Positions 43,689 through 52,735 are shown, numbered from the stretch's first letter. The stretch is DNA of 64,000 bases from AP-15 sp963733945 (GCA_963733945.1 CAVTFD010000029.1:1-64000), one strand, 5' to 3'. Program-made: numbers and translations. Notes: generated by a model from the letters alone, not told the origin.

Positions 43689-44089
43689 TATTTCGTAACC
43701 TATTCAATTTCATGGGGATCGGTACATTGACCCTTAAATTACCGTCGACGAATTATGGTTAGTGTAAACTTATCCGACGCCAGCTCAACCGTTGCACACG
43801 ATAAACCAATGGCTTGGCATCGCGTCGGCTGTAAGTTTTTCCGACAGCCCTTTTTGCGCGCTGGCCCCAGCGGCGGTTTCAAGCGGCTTCACCTTCGATT
43901 AGCTTGCGCTGGGCTCACCCGGTGCGTGCGCGGCCGTTCGCGGGGCCGCCGCGACTGCGCCGCGCTGTGCCCATCCCTTGCCGCCCGCTCCCGACAGTGC
44001 GATCTTCAATCCAGGGGCGAGAAAACGATAACCGCCGCTCATTGCCCCGGAAATCGGGGAGATGTCGGCTCATCTCGGGGAGAATCGCC
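43689..44089. other. Divergent intergenic region
   Basis: No gene is supported between the fused PEP-CTERM gene and the SnoaL-like gene. The left 100 bp are AT-rich and probably hold activator sites for the sigma-54 promoter. Confidence 0.35.
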
Positions 44090-44563
44090 ATGCCGATGCC
44101 GGACTCCGATGATCTGGCGCTGTGGTACGCGCTCAATCGGCTGATGATCAACTACTGGGCCGATGTCGATCACAACGGCGGCAACCAGGCGCACGAGTTT
44201 TACCTGCCGGATGCGCTCTATGCCGTCGGCAACAACCGGTTCAAGGGTACGGAAAAGATCCGCGCCTTCTATGCCCGGCGCCGCGAGCACGGCACAACCA
44301 CCACGCGGCATCTGGTCGACAATCTTCGGGTCTTTCGCGACGACCCGCGGCATGCGCGGGCGGTCGGAGCGATGAGCCTCTACCGCGCCGACGGCCGGCC
44401 GCCATTCCGGGGGGCAAAACCGCCCGCGATGATCGCCGATTTCGAAGCGCAATGCGTGCTCGCCGACGACCGGCTGTGGCTTTTTCAGTCGCACCTCTTG
44501 CGGCCGATTTTCGTTGGCAGCGACCTCCCCGCATCGATCACGATCGACCCGCAACGCCTGTAG
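44090..44563 (+). CDS. SnoaL/NTF2-like family protein
   Basis: 157 residues from ATG 44090, preceded by CGGGGAGAATCGCC. NTF2-like cone fold: LWYALNRLMINYWADVDHNG, then DALYAVGNNRFKGTEKIRAF, ARRREHGTTTTRHLVDNLRV and LYRADGRPPFRGAKPPAMIA. The positions RH and YWxDxD recall SnoaL-like hydratase or isomerase subfamilies, often of unknown role. It is followed 100 bp later by the chromate transporter pair; no functional link is evident. Confidence 0.75.
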   Translation: MPMPDSDDLALWYALNRLMINYWADVDHNGGNQAHEFYLPDALYAVGNNRFKGTEKIRAFYARRREHGTTTTRHLVDNLRVFRDDPRHARAVGAMSLYRADGRPPFRGAKPPAMIADFEAQCVLADDRLWLFQSHLLRPIFVGSDLPASITIDPQRL

Positions 44564-44663
44564 CGCCGCCGCGCGACCGGCAGCGCGCCCGCACGCCTTC
44601 GCTTTCGAAGAATTGGCATTGGAAACCGACCCATAATTCCCGAGGAGAGGGAGGTCCGAAACG

Positions 44664-45230
44664 GTGGAGGCGAGAGGCGCCGGCGAGCCGGTCACGCTGG
44701 CCGCATTGTTTAGCGGCCTTCTGAAAGTCTCGCTCTACGGTATCGGCGGCGGCGGCGGGATCGTTTGGGCGCGCCGCATCGCCGTCGAGAACCGCAATTG
44801 GATCAGCGACGCGGAATTTGCCGACATTGTCAGCCTCTGCCAGTTCATGCCCGGGCCGAACATCGTCGGCATCGCCGTCTGCGTCGGGGCCAGGGCGCGG
44901 GGTGGGGCCGGCGCGATTGCCGCGCTCTGCGGCTTCCTCGTCGTCCCGTGGGCGGTCGGCTTCTCGCTCGGCGTGATTTTACTGAAATATGCTCACCTGG
45001 CGATCCTTCGCAACATCCTCGGCGGTATCGCCGCGGCGGCCGCCGGGCTGCTGATCGCCACGGGCATCAGGCTGCTGATGCCATATCGCCGCCGCGCGGC
45101 AGCCCTGGCTTTTGCTGTGCTGGCCTTCGCTCTTATCGCTTTCGGCAGACTGCCGCTGCTTGTCGTTCTGTTCGGCCTGGTGCCGCTCAGCATTGCTGTC
45201 GCCGGCATTGAACAGGCGAGAGCGCGATGA
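44664..45230 (+). CDS. Chromate transporter, first half (short-chain CHR)
   Basis: 188 residues, about six membrane helices. CHR domain motifs: KVSLYGIGGGGGIVWARRIA, WISDAEFADIVSLCQFMPGP and NIVGIAVCVGARARGGAGAI. Full-length ChrA has two homologous halves in one chain; here each half has its own gene. The pair exports chromate, or more generally moves oxyanions. The stop overlaps the start of the second gene (ATGA), so the two are coupled and probably make a heterodimer. Confidence 0.9.
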   Translation: MEARGAGEPVTLAALFSGLLKVSLYGIGGGGGIVWARRIAVENRNWISDAEFADIVSLCQFMPGPNIVGIAVCVGARARGGAGAIAALCGFLVVPWAVGFSLGVILLKYAHLAILRNILGGIAAAAAGLLIATGIRLLMPYRRRAAALAFAVLAFALIAFGRLPLLVVLFGLVPLSIAVAGIEQARAR

Positions 45231-45760
45231 CCGGCGCCTCCGCCCCGATTGCGCTGACCGCGCATCTTGCCGTGGTCTCGTCGGTCAGCTTTGGCGGCTT
45301 CCCGACCGTGCTGCCGGATGTCCACAACTTCGTGGTCGGCACCCATCGCTGGATGACCGATCAGGAATTCGCCAATATTTTCGCAATCGCCCAGTCCATC
45401 CCCGGGCCGAACATGATCCTGATGATGAGTTTTGTCGGATGGAAGGTATGGGGATTTCCCGGGGCCGTGGCGAGCGCGTTTGCCACCTTCGGGCCGCCTT
45501 GCGCCATGTACTTTGCCGGATATCGTTTATGGGACCGGTTTCGCGACGCGCCATGGCAGCGGATCGTGCGTCTCGGCCTGGTGCCGGTAACCATGGGGAT
45601 CGTCATCGCCAGCGGCGCGGTGATGGCGCGTGCGGCGGACACCGGGTGGCGGACCGCTGCAGTCACAATCGTTGCGGCTGCGATCACGCTTGCGACACGG
45701 CTTAGTCCGATGTGGATGCTTCTCGCGGGCGCCGCTCTCGGCGGCCTCGGCCTACTGTGA
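45227..45760 (+). CDS. Chromate transporter, second half (short-chain CHR)
   Basis: 177 residues. The CHR motif recurs: SSVSFGGFPTVLPDVHNFVV, WMTDQEFANIFAIAQSIPGP, NMILMMSFVGWKVWGFPGAV. The inverted-topology partner of the preceding gene, four bases overlapped. As in other split CHR systems the halves differ in sequence, so they are not a recent duplication. No chromate-responsive regulator (ChrB-like) is nearby. Confidence 0.9.
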   Translation: MTGASAPIALTAHLAVVSSVSFGGFPTVLPDVHNFVVGTHRWMTDQEFANIFAIAQSIPGPNMILMMSFVGWKVWGFPGAVASAFATFGPPCAMYFAGYRLWDRFRDAPWQRIVRLGLVPVTMGIVIASGAVMARAADTGWRTAAVTIVAAAITLATRLSPMWMLLAGAALGGLGLL

Positions 45761-45840
45761 ACGGCCTCGATCATGTTTCCGTTCCCGAGCACTCACTCGC
45801 ACGATTTCACTGGTTTAACTTCAATGCTAATCATACAAAC

Positions 45841-47598
45841 ATGAAAACCCGAGACCCAATCGAGACCGCTGGCACCACGGCGCAGCGGCGTTTCCAGCTC
45901 GTCTTGATCAAGCCATCACATTACGACGATGACGGCTACGTGATCCGTTGGTGGCGATCGATCATTCCATCGAATTCGCTCGCTGCCCTTTACAGCGTTG
46001 GAGAGGACGCCGCGGCGCGAGGCGCGCTCGGTCCGGACGTCGGCTTCGACATCGAGGCGATCGACGAGACCAATACGCGTGTCGATGTTCCCGGCCTACT
46101 GCGAAGGTTCCGCTCGCACGGCGGCTTCGGGCTCGTCGCTCTAGTGGGCGTTCAGTCCAACCAGTTCCCCCGCGCTCTCGACATCGCACGCCCGTTCCGC
46201 AAGGCTGGCGTCGCGGTCGCCATCGGCGGCTTCCATGTCTCTGGCGTCATTTCGATGATCGACGGTCAGGCGCTCGGACTAGACACCTGCCGTGAGATGG
46301 GCATCGCTGTGTTCGCAGGTGAGGTGGAGGGGCGGCTCGAGCAGTTGCTGCAGGATGCCGCAACCGGCCGCCTGGCACCCGTTTACGATTTCATGACCGA
46401 CCTTCCATCGATCAGCGAGACTCCTGTTCCGTTCCTGCCGAAGCGATATGTCACGCGCACATACGGCGTGAGCTCGAGCTTCGACGCAGGACGTGGCTGC
46501 CCCTATCAGTGCTCGTTCTGCACCATTATCAATGTGCAGGGCCGTAAATCGCGCTATCGCTCCGCGGACGACGTGGAACGCCTCGTGCGACTGAACTGGT
46601 CGCAAGGCATTCACAAGTTTTTCGTCACCGACGACAATTTCGCGCGCAACAAGAACTGGGAGGCGATCTTCGATCGCCTGATCTCGCTCCGTGATAAAGA
46701 CGGTATCCCGCTCGGCCTGATGATCCAAGTCGATACGCTCTGTCACAAGATTCCGCGCTTCATTGAGAAGGCCAAGCGTGCCGGCGTCACGCGCGTGTTC
46801 ATCGGGCTCGAAAACATCAATCCCGACAATCTTCTGGCAGTGAAAAAGCGACAGAACAAGATTGCCGAATACCGCAAGATGCTGCTTGCCTGGAAAGCGC
46901 ATGGCGTCATCACGCTCGCGGGCTACATCCTCGGCTTCCCTGCTGATACCCCGGACTCGATCCGCCGCGATATCGCCATTATCCAACGTGAGCTGCCGAT
47001 CGACATATTGGAGTTCTTCAGCCTCACGCCGCTGCCCGGCTCGGAGGATCATCAGAAGCTCTGGCGGCAATGCATAGCGATGGACCCCGACCTGAACAAA
47101 TACGACGTCGAGCATGTCTGCACAGCTCATCCGAATATGACCCGGAATGAGTGGGAGGAGATCTATCGCGAGGCATGGTCGCTGTACTACTCGAACGACC
47201 ACATGCGCACGCTGCTCAGACGTGCAGCTGCGACCGGGCTGCCGATGGGCAGCCTTGTGCGGCTACTGGTGACCTTCGCGACCACCGTTCCGCTTGAGAA
47301 TGTACACCCGCTACAGGGCGGACTGGTACGGTTGAAACACCCCTCAGAGCGCCGACCTGGACTGCCGCGCCTCAATCCCTGGCTGTTCTGGCCGGCTTTC
47401 GTGTTCGACGTCGTGCGCAAGCACGTCGGCCTCGCTGTCGTGAGCGTTCGGTTGTTACGGATCGTCTACGCGATTTCTCGCGATTCCGTTGCAGGAGCCT
47501 ACACCGATCAGGCGCTCACCCATGGTGAAGCGGAGGACGAGGCAAAGCTTGAGCTGCTTGCCCCCGTCGCCGCCGCTGCACGGCCTCAGGCCGCTTGA
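45841..47598 (+). CDS. B12-binding radical SAM protein
   Basis: 585 residues from ATG 45841 (MKTRDPIETAG). N-terminal cobalamin-binding-like Rossmann domain (about 15-190: FQLVLIKPSHYDDDGYVIRW, GVAVAIGGFHVSGV). The radical SAM core follows with the cluster motif CPYQCSFC (CxxxCxxC) near residue 220 and GVTRVFIGLENINPDNLLAV. The C-terminal region (about 430-585) is helical and partly hydrophobic (LNPWLFWPAFVFDVVRKHVG). Related enzymes methylate or rearrange lipids, hopanoids, pigments or antibiotics. The substrate is unknown. Codon use appears somewhat less GC-extreme than in the neighbours, a possible sign of transfer. Confidence 0.85.
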   Translation: MKTRDPIETAGTTAQRRFQLVLIKPSHYDDDGYVIRWWRSIIPSNSLAALYSVGEDAAARGALGPDVGFDIEAIDETNTRVDVPGLLRRFRSHGGFGLVALVGVQSNQFPRALDIARPFRKAGVAVAIGGFHVSGVISMIDGQALGLDTCREMGIAVFAGEVEGRLEQLLQDAATGRLAPVYDFMTDLPSISETPVPFLPKRYVTRTYGVSSSFDAGRGCPYQCSFCTIINVQGRKSRYRSADDVERLVRLNWSQGIHKFFVTDDNFARNKNWEAIFDRLISLRDKDGIPLGLMIQVDTLCHKIPRFIEKAKRAGVTRVFIGLENINPDNLLAVKKRQNKIAEYRKMLLAWKAHGVITLAGYILGFPADTPDSIRRDIAIIQRELPIDILEFFSLTPLPGSEDHQKLWRQCIAMDPDLNKYDVEHVCTAHPNMTRNEWEEIYREAWSLYYSNDHMRTLLRRAAATGLPMGSLVRLLVTFATTVPLENVHPLQGGLVRLKHPSERRPGLPRLNPWLFWPAFVFDVVRKHVGLAVVSVRLLRIVYAISRDSVAGAYTDQALTHGEAEDEAKLELLAPVAAAARPQAA

Positions 47599-47764
47599 AC
47601 CAGCTGTCGCCGCCGGTAATGTCCTAATTTGTTTTCGGTGACGACGCCGATTAGCTTCGGCCGATTGTCTCGAATGCTTTGACAGCGTCAGAATCATCGA
47701 TGCGGGCGGCGCGCATGTTGACCTACCGCGATACACGCAACGCCCATTGATGACTTGCGGGCCG

Positions 47765-47787
47765 TGTCGCGACGGTAAGTCGCGACA
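47765..47787. terminator. Hairpin between convergent genes
   Basis: TGTCGCGAC (47765-47773) and GTCGCGACA (47779-47787) form a 9-bp stem with a GGTAA loop. It sits between the radical SAM gene (plus) and the beta-propeller gene (minus), where a bidirectional terminator is expected. There is no T-run on either side, so the call is tentative. Confidence 0.3.
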
Positions 47788-47863
47788 AGAAGACCGGGTC
47801 CTTCGTCACCCCAAGGGCGAAAATCACGCGGGCGCGGATTTCACCTTCCACGTGTTCATTGCT

Positions 47864-48850
47864 TCATGAGGCGGGACGGAACACCCAGATCGCCGCCGGC
47901 TCGCCCGAACTCGCCCGCACCGCCAGAAACAGCCGGTCGAGTTCGGGCACGAATAGCGAGGTGCGGGCACCCGATACCGTCGGCACCCGCGCCCGCCGCC
48001 GATAGCCGGCTGCGTCAGCCGCGAAAACGTCAACGACGCCCTCACCGCAGCTCACGTAAACGCGATGACGCTTGGCATCGGCATACACATCGTCGGCATC
48101 GCCGCAGGTCGCGGTCTTGGCTACGATGTGCCCATCCTCGGTGGACAGCGCCATCAAGACCGGCGGGCTGCGAAAGACCACGAGCACTCTGTGCGCGTCT
48201 CGGTCGATCGCCATTGGAAAGTTCGATTCAGCCTCCGGTGTCGACAAAGATCGGCTGGTCCCCGCGGCCAGCTCCGCCACCTCGATCGAGCGGGCATCGG
48301 GCACGTTGACAAAAATCCGCGCGCCGGTTGGATCGAGCCGAAAGCTCTCGGGATGCCCCTTGAGACGGATGTCGGCGATCTTGGTCCGGGTGGCCGGATC
48401 GATGATCGCGATCGCGCCGTTGCCATAACCGACCAGCACACGATTACGCGAGGCGTCCACCCGTACGTTGTCGGCATCGTCACCGAGCTCGATGCGGCCA
48501 ACCGGCGCCAGATTGTCGCTGCGCAGCACCCGCACCGAGCCGTCGCCGCCATTCGCTACATAGACGCTGTCGGCAGAGGCGACGTACGCAACACCCTGCG
48601 GCTCGCTGAAGCCGGCGATTGTGCGCGCCTTCCCGCTCGCCAGATCCACGACCCCCAGGCTGTCATTGCCGAGTTCGGCGACAAATAGCCGCTGGCGCTT
48701 CACATCGATGCCGAGGTGATCGATGCGGCCACTCACCTCGCCGAGCGGGATCTTCGTCTCGAGCACCAGAGGTGACCCCGCCGTCTGAGCCACCGCGGGG
48801 GCGGCCCATATCAGGCTTGCCCCCAGCAACAGGATCGTCCGCGCAAACAC
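47864..48850 (-). CDS. YncE-like secreted beta-propeller protein
   Basis: 328 residues. Signal peptide about 1-21 (RTILLLGASLIWAAPAVAQ). Repeated blade units of about 42 residues follow: HLGIDVKRQRLFVAELGNDS, VAYVASADSVYVANGGDGSV, NVRVDASRNRVLVGYGNGAI and SFRLDPTGARIFVNVPDARS, typical of YncE/PQQ-dependent-type seven-bladed propellers. It is probably periplasmic; the ligand is unknown. The gene lies 2 bp after the DUF1259 gene, so both are in one operon. Confidence 0.85.
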   Translation of the reverse strand: MFARTILLLGASLIWAAPAVAQTAGSPLVLETKIPLGEVSGRIDHLGIDVKRQRLFVAELGNDSLGVVDLASGKARTIAGFSEPQGVAYVASADSVYVANGGDGSVRVLRSDNLAPVGRIELGDDADNVRVDASRNRVLVGYGNGAIAIIDPATRTKIADIRLKGHPESFRLDPTGARIFVNVPDARSIEVAELAAGTSRSLSTPEAESNFPMAIDRDAHRVLVVFRSPPVLMALSTEDGHIVAKTATCGDADDVYADAKRHRVYVSCGEGVVDVFAADAAGYRRRARVPTVSGARTSLFVPELDRLFLAVRASSGEPAAIWVFRPAS

Positions 48851-48852
48851 GC

Positions 48853-49725
48853 CTAGCTCTTGGCAATGTTGATCTGCGCCAGCGCCGCCTTTAGCCCGTC
48901 GGCAAGCTTCACCGCATCGTCATTGGCCCAGAAGTGCATGAAAAAGAGGCGCGGCTGGTCGTCGAGCATGTGGTTGTGGATCGCGGTGACCTCGATCCCA
49001 TGATCGCGCAGCGCCTTCAGGACGGGATTCACCTCGCTGGCGATCAGCACGAAATCGCCGGTGATCGCCGCCTTGCCGCCGCCGGTCGGCTGAAAGTTGA
49101 TGCCGATTGCCGAGCCCATCGCCGGTGGGACAACCATGCCACCATCCTTGATCGTTTCCGCGCGCGGGATCCCAAACTGGTAGACACCGCCAACATTTTT
49201 ACCCTTGGCGCCAAGCGCTTGGTCGATCGCGGCGGTGTCGAGATCGATCGGCGGCGGAGCTGCCCCGGCCGGAGGCGCAGCGAACGGGGTCTTGCTCTCG
49301 GCGAGCGCCGTGTGCAGCTCGGTGGCAAGCGTCACCGGATCGCCATGGCCGAGCACGTGCATGTACATCGTGAAAGGCCGGTTGCGCAGCAAATGATTGT
49401 GCAACGCCGTTATCTCGATGCCCGCGGCGGCGAGCTTCGCCATGACCGGATTGACCTTCACCTCGGTCAGCACGAGGTCGCCCATGACCATGCCTTGATC
49501 ACCGATTTTCCCGAAGGCGAGCCAGCCGCCGAGCGCAAAGCCAGATTTTAATGATACCCCGTCGAGTGTGGCCTTTAAATCAGTGCGTGGCAGACCGACG
49601 CAGTAGACGCCGCCATGCATCGCTGCACCGGTTTTGCCGAGTGCCTTGCCGACTTGCGCTTGCCAGTTGTCATCTGCCGCAATGGCGAGGCCGGAGGCCC
49701 CAACTAGGAGCGCCGTCGTTACCAA
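48853..49725 (-). CDS. DUF1259 (LppY/LpqO family) protein with two repeats
   Basis: 290 residues. Signal peptide VTTALLVGASGLAIA. Two DUF1259 units, about 27-155 and 160-288, are recognisable from KVNPVMAKLAAAGIEITALH with NHLL and SEVNPVLKALRDHGIEVTAI with HNHML. Both carry GMVMGDLVLTE or AAITGDFVLIA and a C-terminal MHVLGHGD or MHFWANDD. The conserved His pairs suggest metal binding. The family is of unknown function. It is co-directional with the propeller gene and separated from it by 2 bp. Confidence 0.88.
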   Translation of the reverse strand: MVTTALLVGASGLAIAADDNWQAQVGKALGKTGAAMHGGVYCVGLPRTDLKATLDGVSLKSGFALGGWLAFGKIGDQGMVMGDLVLTEVKVNPVMAKLAAAGIEITALHNHLLRNRPFTMYMHVLGHGDPVTLATELHTALAESKTPFAAPPAGAAPPPIDLDTAAIDQALGAKGKNVGGVYQFGIPRAETIKDGGMVVPPAMGSAIGINFQPTGGGKAAITGDFVLIASEVNPVLKALRDHGIEVTAIHNHMLDDQPRLFFMHFWANDDAVKLADGLKAALAQINIAKS

Positions 49726-49773
49726 TCGAGCAAGATAGGATCCAATCCTGGCCTTGCGGTAGAGCGCCTTACA

Positions 49774-50169
49774 TTATCTTGACGGGTGAGGTAACGACTG
49801 ACGTTTTCCTATGTCTTGCAGAATGTCTATTATCAAATTTCCTTGTTTATTATCCTTGATTATGCGATATAGCTCGCTCAATATCAGCGCCGCTGACTCG
49901 ATATATACGTTTGCGCTTTCGATCATAATAGTTGCGCCAGCCGCAGACAACATGATTAGGCGCATTTCGTCACGCGGAATGCCAGCCAGTTCCGGAATTG
50001 ACCTTATATCTATTGACAGCGTGAGGGGGCCACATCCGACCAACAGGGTGTCGCTTGCCGGATCGTAACTAAGACTATCCACCACCCGCCGCCGGCTATT
50101 AACGGCGATCTCTATGGCAGCCGCTACGGGGTTGGCAACCGTCGAACTCCCCGATGCTGAGGCGCTCAT
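49774..50169 (-). CDS. Small uncharacterised protein coupled to DUF4160-like gene
   Basis: 131 residues, family not recognised. It contains SLSYDPASDTLLVGCGPLTL, LSIDIRSIPELAGIPRDEMR and a helical C-terminus LILSELYRIIKDNKQGNLII. It overlaps the preceding DUF4160-like gene by 4 bp (ATGA). Such two-gene units of DUF4160 plus a DUF2442-type or other small partner occur across proteobacteria and have been suspected to be toxin-antitoxin-like. That role is not shown here. GC content is lower than in the surroundings. Confidence 0.55.
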   Translation of the reverse strand: MSASASGSSTVANPVAAAIEIAVNSRRRVVDSLSYDPASDTLLVGCGPLTLSIDIRSIPELAGIPRDEMRLIMLSAAGATIMIESANVYIESAALILSELYRIIKDNKQGNLIIDILQDIGKRQSLPHPSR

Positions 50170-50585
50170 AGCTGTAACTCCCGCACAAAGCCATTAGCAA
50201 ACGTGAGTGTCGTTCTGTTGGTTCCGGGATCGTAGGCTGCGGCGGCAATCCGGCGGGACCTTCCCATCGTATCCTCATGCATTTGATTCACCAAACAGCA
50301 GCCGATCCCATTTGAATTGATCCGCCACCATTCTCTCCGAACCTCTCGCAGATGTCTATCTCTTAACAATGTTACGATCTGCGTGGTTGCTGCTATCCCT
50401 GGATCTACATTACCCAAATAATCCCAGACCTGCGGATGGTTGTCGGTGAACGAAAATTTGATTCTGCCTTCCCACGTATGAGACTTATCGGAGAAATGCA
50501 CATGAGGAGCGCAATGTTCCCGGCTGTTTACCCAAACCGTAACTTGCCCAACGCCGGGAATTGGCAAATCGCAAATTTTTCCCAT
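50166..50585 (-). CDS. DUF4160-like protein
   Basis: 139 residues. The N-terminal part, VTVWVNSREHCAPHVHFSDK, has the DUF4160 hallmark (REHxPPHxHV). Residues 45-100 (WDYLGNVDPGIAATTQIVTL, REVRREWWRIN) and a C-terminal strand (RTTLTFANGFVRELQL) follow. The last segment resembles DUF2442-type (ANGxxREL) strands, so the two DUF domains may be fused here. The partner gene starts within its stop. GC content is lower than in neighbouring genes, suggesting a horizontally acquired unit. Confidence 0.6.
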   Translation of the reverse strand: MGKICDLPIPGVGQVTVWVNSREHCAPHVHFSDKSHTWEGRIKFSFTDNHPQVWDYLGNVDPGIAATTQIVTLLRDRHLREVRREWWRINSNGIGCCLVNQMHEDTMGRSRRIAAAAYDPGTNRTTLTFANGFVRELQL

Positions 50586-50755
50586 GGCAACGCTGAAGCA
50601 GCAGACTGATGGCGACGCCGCAAGCTACTATGCTTCGCTCCCGAGTCAAGGTAGGTTCCGGAAGGTATGATAATCGCAATTATATACCATTATAATTCGG
50701 ATTTGTCAATATGGCTTTCCCAAGTGCCTGTTACAATCGAACTGACCCACTCCTT
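50586..50755. other. AT-rich upstream region of the DUF4160-like pair
   Basis: No gene. The stretch from about 50660 to 50715 is AT-rich (TATATACCATTATAATTC) and may hold the promoter of the DUF4160-like gene. Confidence 0.3.
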
Positions 50756-50831
50756 TCTGTGGTCGAATATCGGCTCTGTGGTCGAATATCGGCTCTGTGG
50801 TCGAATATCGGCTCTGTGGTCGAATATCGGC
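50756..50831 (+). repeat. Four perfect 19-bp tandem repeats
   Basis: TCTGTGGTCGAATATCGGC is repeated four times without gaps (50756-50774, 50775-50793, 50794-50812, 50813-50831). The unit is identical to a segment of the intact MFS gene (51410-51428), where it is present once. The last copy continues into the duplicated MFS fragment. Confidence 0.95.
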
Positions 50832-50901
50832 GTTATGGCAGGCGTTATCGGCGGGACCAATCGGCGACCGCTTTGGACGCAAGCCGCTGTTATTGATCAG
50901 C
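50813..50901 (+). pseudogene. Duplicated fragment of the downstream MFS transporter gene
   Basis: This 89-bp stretch matches 51410-51500 in the MFS gene. Differences are few: a C-to-T, a short indel/substitution at the GGCGCGCTATC position (GGCGTTATC here), a G-to-A, and GC-to-AT in CTGTTGCTGATC. The fragment encodes the first MFS signature region (GDRFGRKPLL). Flanking sequence is unrelated, so it is an isolated, short, partly diverged copy. Confidence 0.85.
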
Positions 50902-50909
50902 AAGCGTAG

Positions 50910-50926
50910 GGCGGATGCAATCCGCC
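50910..50926. repeat. Short REP-like palindrome GGCGGAT-GCA-ATCCGCC
   Basis: A 7-bp perfect stem with a 3-nt loop within GTAGGGCGGATGCAATCCGCC. Similar GGCGGAT...ATCCGCC palindromes are scattered in many proteobacterial genomes as interspersed repeats. Only one is noticed in this window. Confidence 0.4.
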
Positions 50927-51224
50927 ATCTTGGCTGGCGCCTGTGTTCAGCGGTCTCATCGACGATGCATCGTAAGAAAGGCGTTTCACCATCGGGCCGC
51001 GCGGCGCAGGCGGGAAGAAGGGGGGTTACACCCGTTGGGGTGGACGGCCCCGCGGCAAAAGCCGCCGACGTGCATCTTTCCCGAGCCCCTGTTGCGGTGC
51101 TCTCATGCGATGATGAGGTCAGAGGTGCGCGGCGGCCGCGTCGTGCGGCTCGCGGTTGCGAAAAGTATGCGGTAAAATACTTGGATACAGGGAACAAGCG
51201 CACAGGGAAACAAAAGTGGCGCAA
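50927..51224. other. Region before the MFS gene, no gene seen
   Basis: Open frames here lack any recognisable domain. The promoter for the MFS gene is probably within the last 100 bp, which are AT-richer (AAAATACTTGGATACAGGG). Confidence 0.3.
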
Positions 51225-52562
51225 ATGGCTTCATCGGCGACCGAGCACGCGCTGGAAAACCAACCGCTCGGAGGCTTGCAGATCCGTGTCGCGGTAATCT
51301 GCGCCCTCATTCAAATGTGCGACGGCTACGATGTCGGTTCGATCGGCTGGGCGGTGCCGTCTTTGACCCATGCCTGGCATGTGGCGCCGCCGGCCTTCGC
51401 GCTGGCCTTTCTGTGGTCGAATATCGGCGTCATGGCAGGCGCGCTATCGGCGGGACCGATCGGCGACCGCTTTGGACGCAAGCCGCTGTTGCTGATCAGC
51501 GTGGCGCTGTTCGGACTGGGCTCCCTGGCAAGTGCTGTTGCGCCCTCGCTCGGCTTCTTGGCGGGAACGCGATTTATTACCGGGGCCGGGATTGCCGGCG
51601 CGTTTGCCGGCACGGTGGCGCTGACCGGCGACTACGCGCCGCAACGGCTGCGCGCGACGATGATCATGGTGATGTTTACCGGAGCGCCGGTCGGCGGCTT
51701 TGTCGGCGGGTTGGCGGTTTCCTATCTGCTCCACCTGGGGTTTGGCTGGCCGATCATCTTTGTCATCGGCGGCGTTTTCCCGCTGGTGCTGTGGCTGATT
51801 ACGGCATTGTGGCTCCCTGAATCGCCTCGCCTGCTCGCCATGAGAGCGAACTTGGCGCCGCGCCATCAGGAGCTGCTGCAGCGCCTCGGTGTCCCGCGGT
51901 CGACTAGCGAGGCGCATGGGATCGATCTCGCTGGCAGCAATAATCCGATCAAGATGGTGTTCAGCGAGGGATTCGCGCTGCAGACGACGCTGTTGTGGAT
52001 CATCTTCTTTTGCAGTCTTTTAAACCTCTTCCTGTTCATCTTCTGGCTGCCGGAAGTCCTCCACCTGATCGGCATGACCCCCGCGCAGGCGGTGTTTGCG
52101 ACGAGCCTGTACCCGCTCGGCGGGATCGCTGCCGTGTTCTATCTCGGATGGGCGATCGACCGCTTCGGCACGCGGCGGTCGCTGGCGTTGCATTACGCTG
52201 CAGGGATCGTGTTCATCGCGCTGATTTCGCTGGTTGTGTTGCCTTATGTGATGCTGCTGATCGTGGTGTTGCTGTCCGGCCTGACGGTCATCGGCAGCCA
52301 GACCGGCCTGAACGGGGCGTGCGGCAAGCTCTATCCGGCGCGCATGCGCACCAGCGGCTACGGGCTGGCCACCGGCGTCGGCCGATTGGGCGGCATCGCC
52401 GCGGCGCCGCTCGGCGGATTTCTGTTGGCGCGCGGGCTGCCGCCGACCTACGTCTTTTTGTCCGCCTGCCTGTTTGCGCTGATCGCCGCAATCGCGACCG
52501 CGTTCCTGGCGTTGCCCGGACGGCAGACCAGCCGCATCGCAGCGATGCAGACGGCATCGTGA
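51225..52562 (+). CDS. MFS transporter, aromatic acid:H+ symporter-like
   Basis: 445 residues from ATG 51225. Twelve membrane helices. MFS signature GPIGDRFGRKPLLLISVALF between helices 2 and 3; the matching loop between 8 and 9 is GWAIDRFGTRRSLAL. The start VICALIQMCDGYDVGSIGWA has the D-G-Y-D pattern of the AAHS family (PcaK, BenK), whose members import aromatic acids with protons. WLPESPRLL closes the first half. A broken copy of one segment lies 0.6 kb upstream. No aromatic catabolic genes are adjacent. Confidence 0.88.
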   Translation: MASSATEHALENQPLGGLQIRVAVICALIQMCDGYDVGSIGWAVPSLTHAWHVAPPAFALAFLWSNIGVMAGALSAGPIGDRFGRKPLLLISVALFGLGSLASAVAPSLGFLAGTRFITGAGIAGAFAGTVALTGDYAPQRLRATMIMVMFTGAPVGGFVGGLAVSYLLHLGFGWPIIFVIGGVFPLVLWLITALWLPESPRLLAMRANLAPRHQELLQRLGVPRSTSEAHGIDLAGSNNPIKMVFSEGFALQTTLLWIIFFCSLLNLFLFIFWLPEVLHLIGMTPAQAVFATSLYPLGGIAAVFYLGWAIDRFGTRRSLALHYAAGIVFIALISLVVLPYVMLLIVVLLSGLTVIGSQTGLNGACGKLYPARMRTSGYGLATGVGRLGGIAAAPLGGFLLARGLPPTYVFLSACLFALIAAIATAFLALPGRQTSRIAAMQTAS

Positions 52563-52735
52563 AAGTCTTCGTCTTCGACCTGTGAAAGAGCCCGGGCCCC
52601 GGCGCGCCCGCGTACCTCGCAAGACCCGCATCGCGACTTCTGTAGCACGCCCGGTCGGCTTGCTCCGCCGTTACCCGCCGATGCCGGATCGGCTATCACT
52701 ATCGACGGAATTGATAAAAGCACATGGCACGCCGC

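Noticed and set aside
50756..50831. CRISPR array
   Set aside because: The 19-bp units are contiguous with no spacers and derive from the MFS gene.
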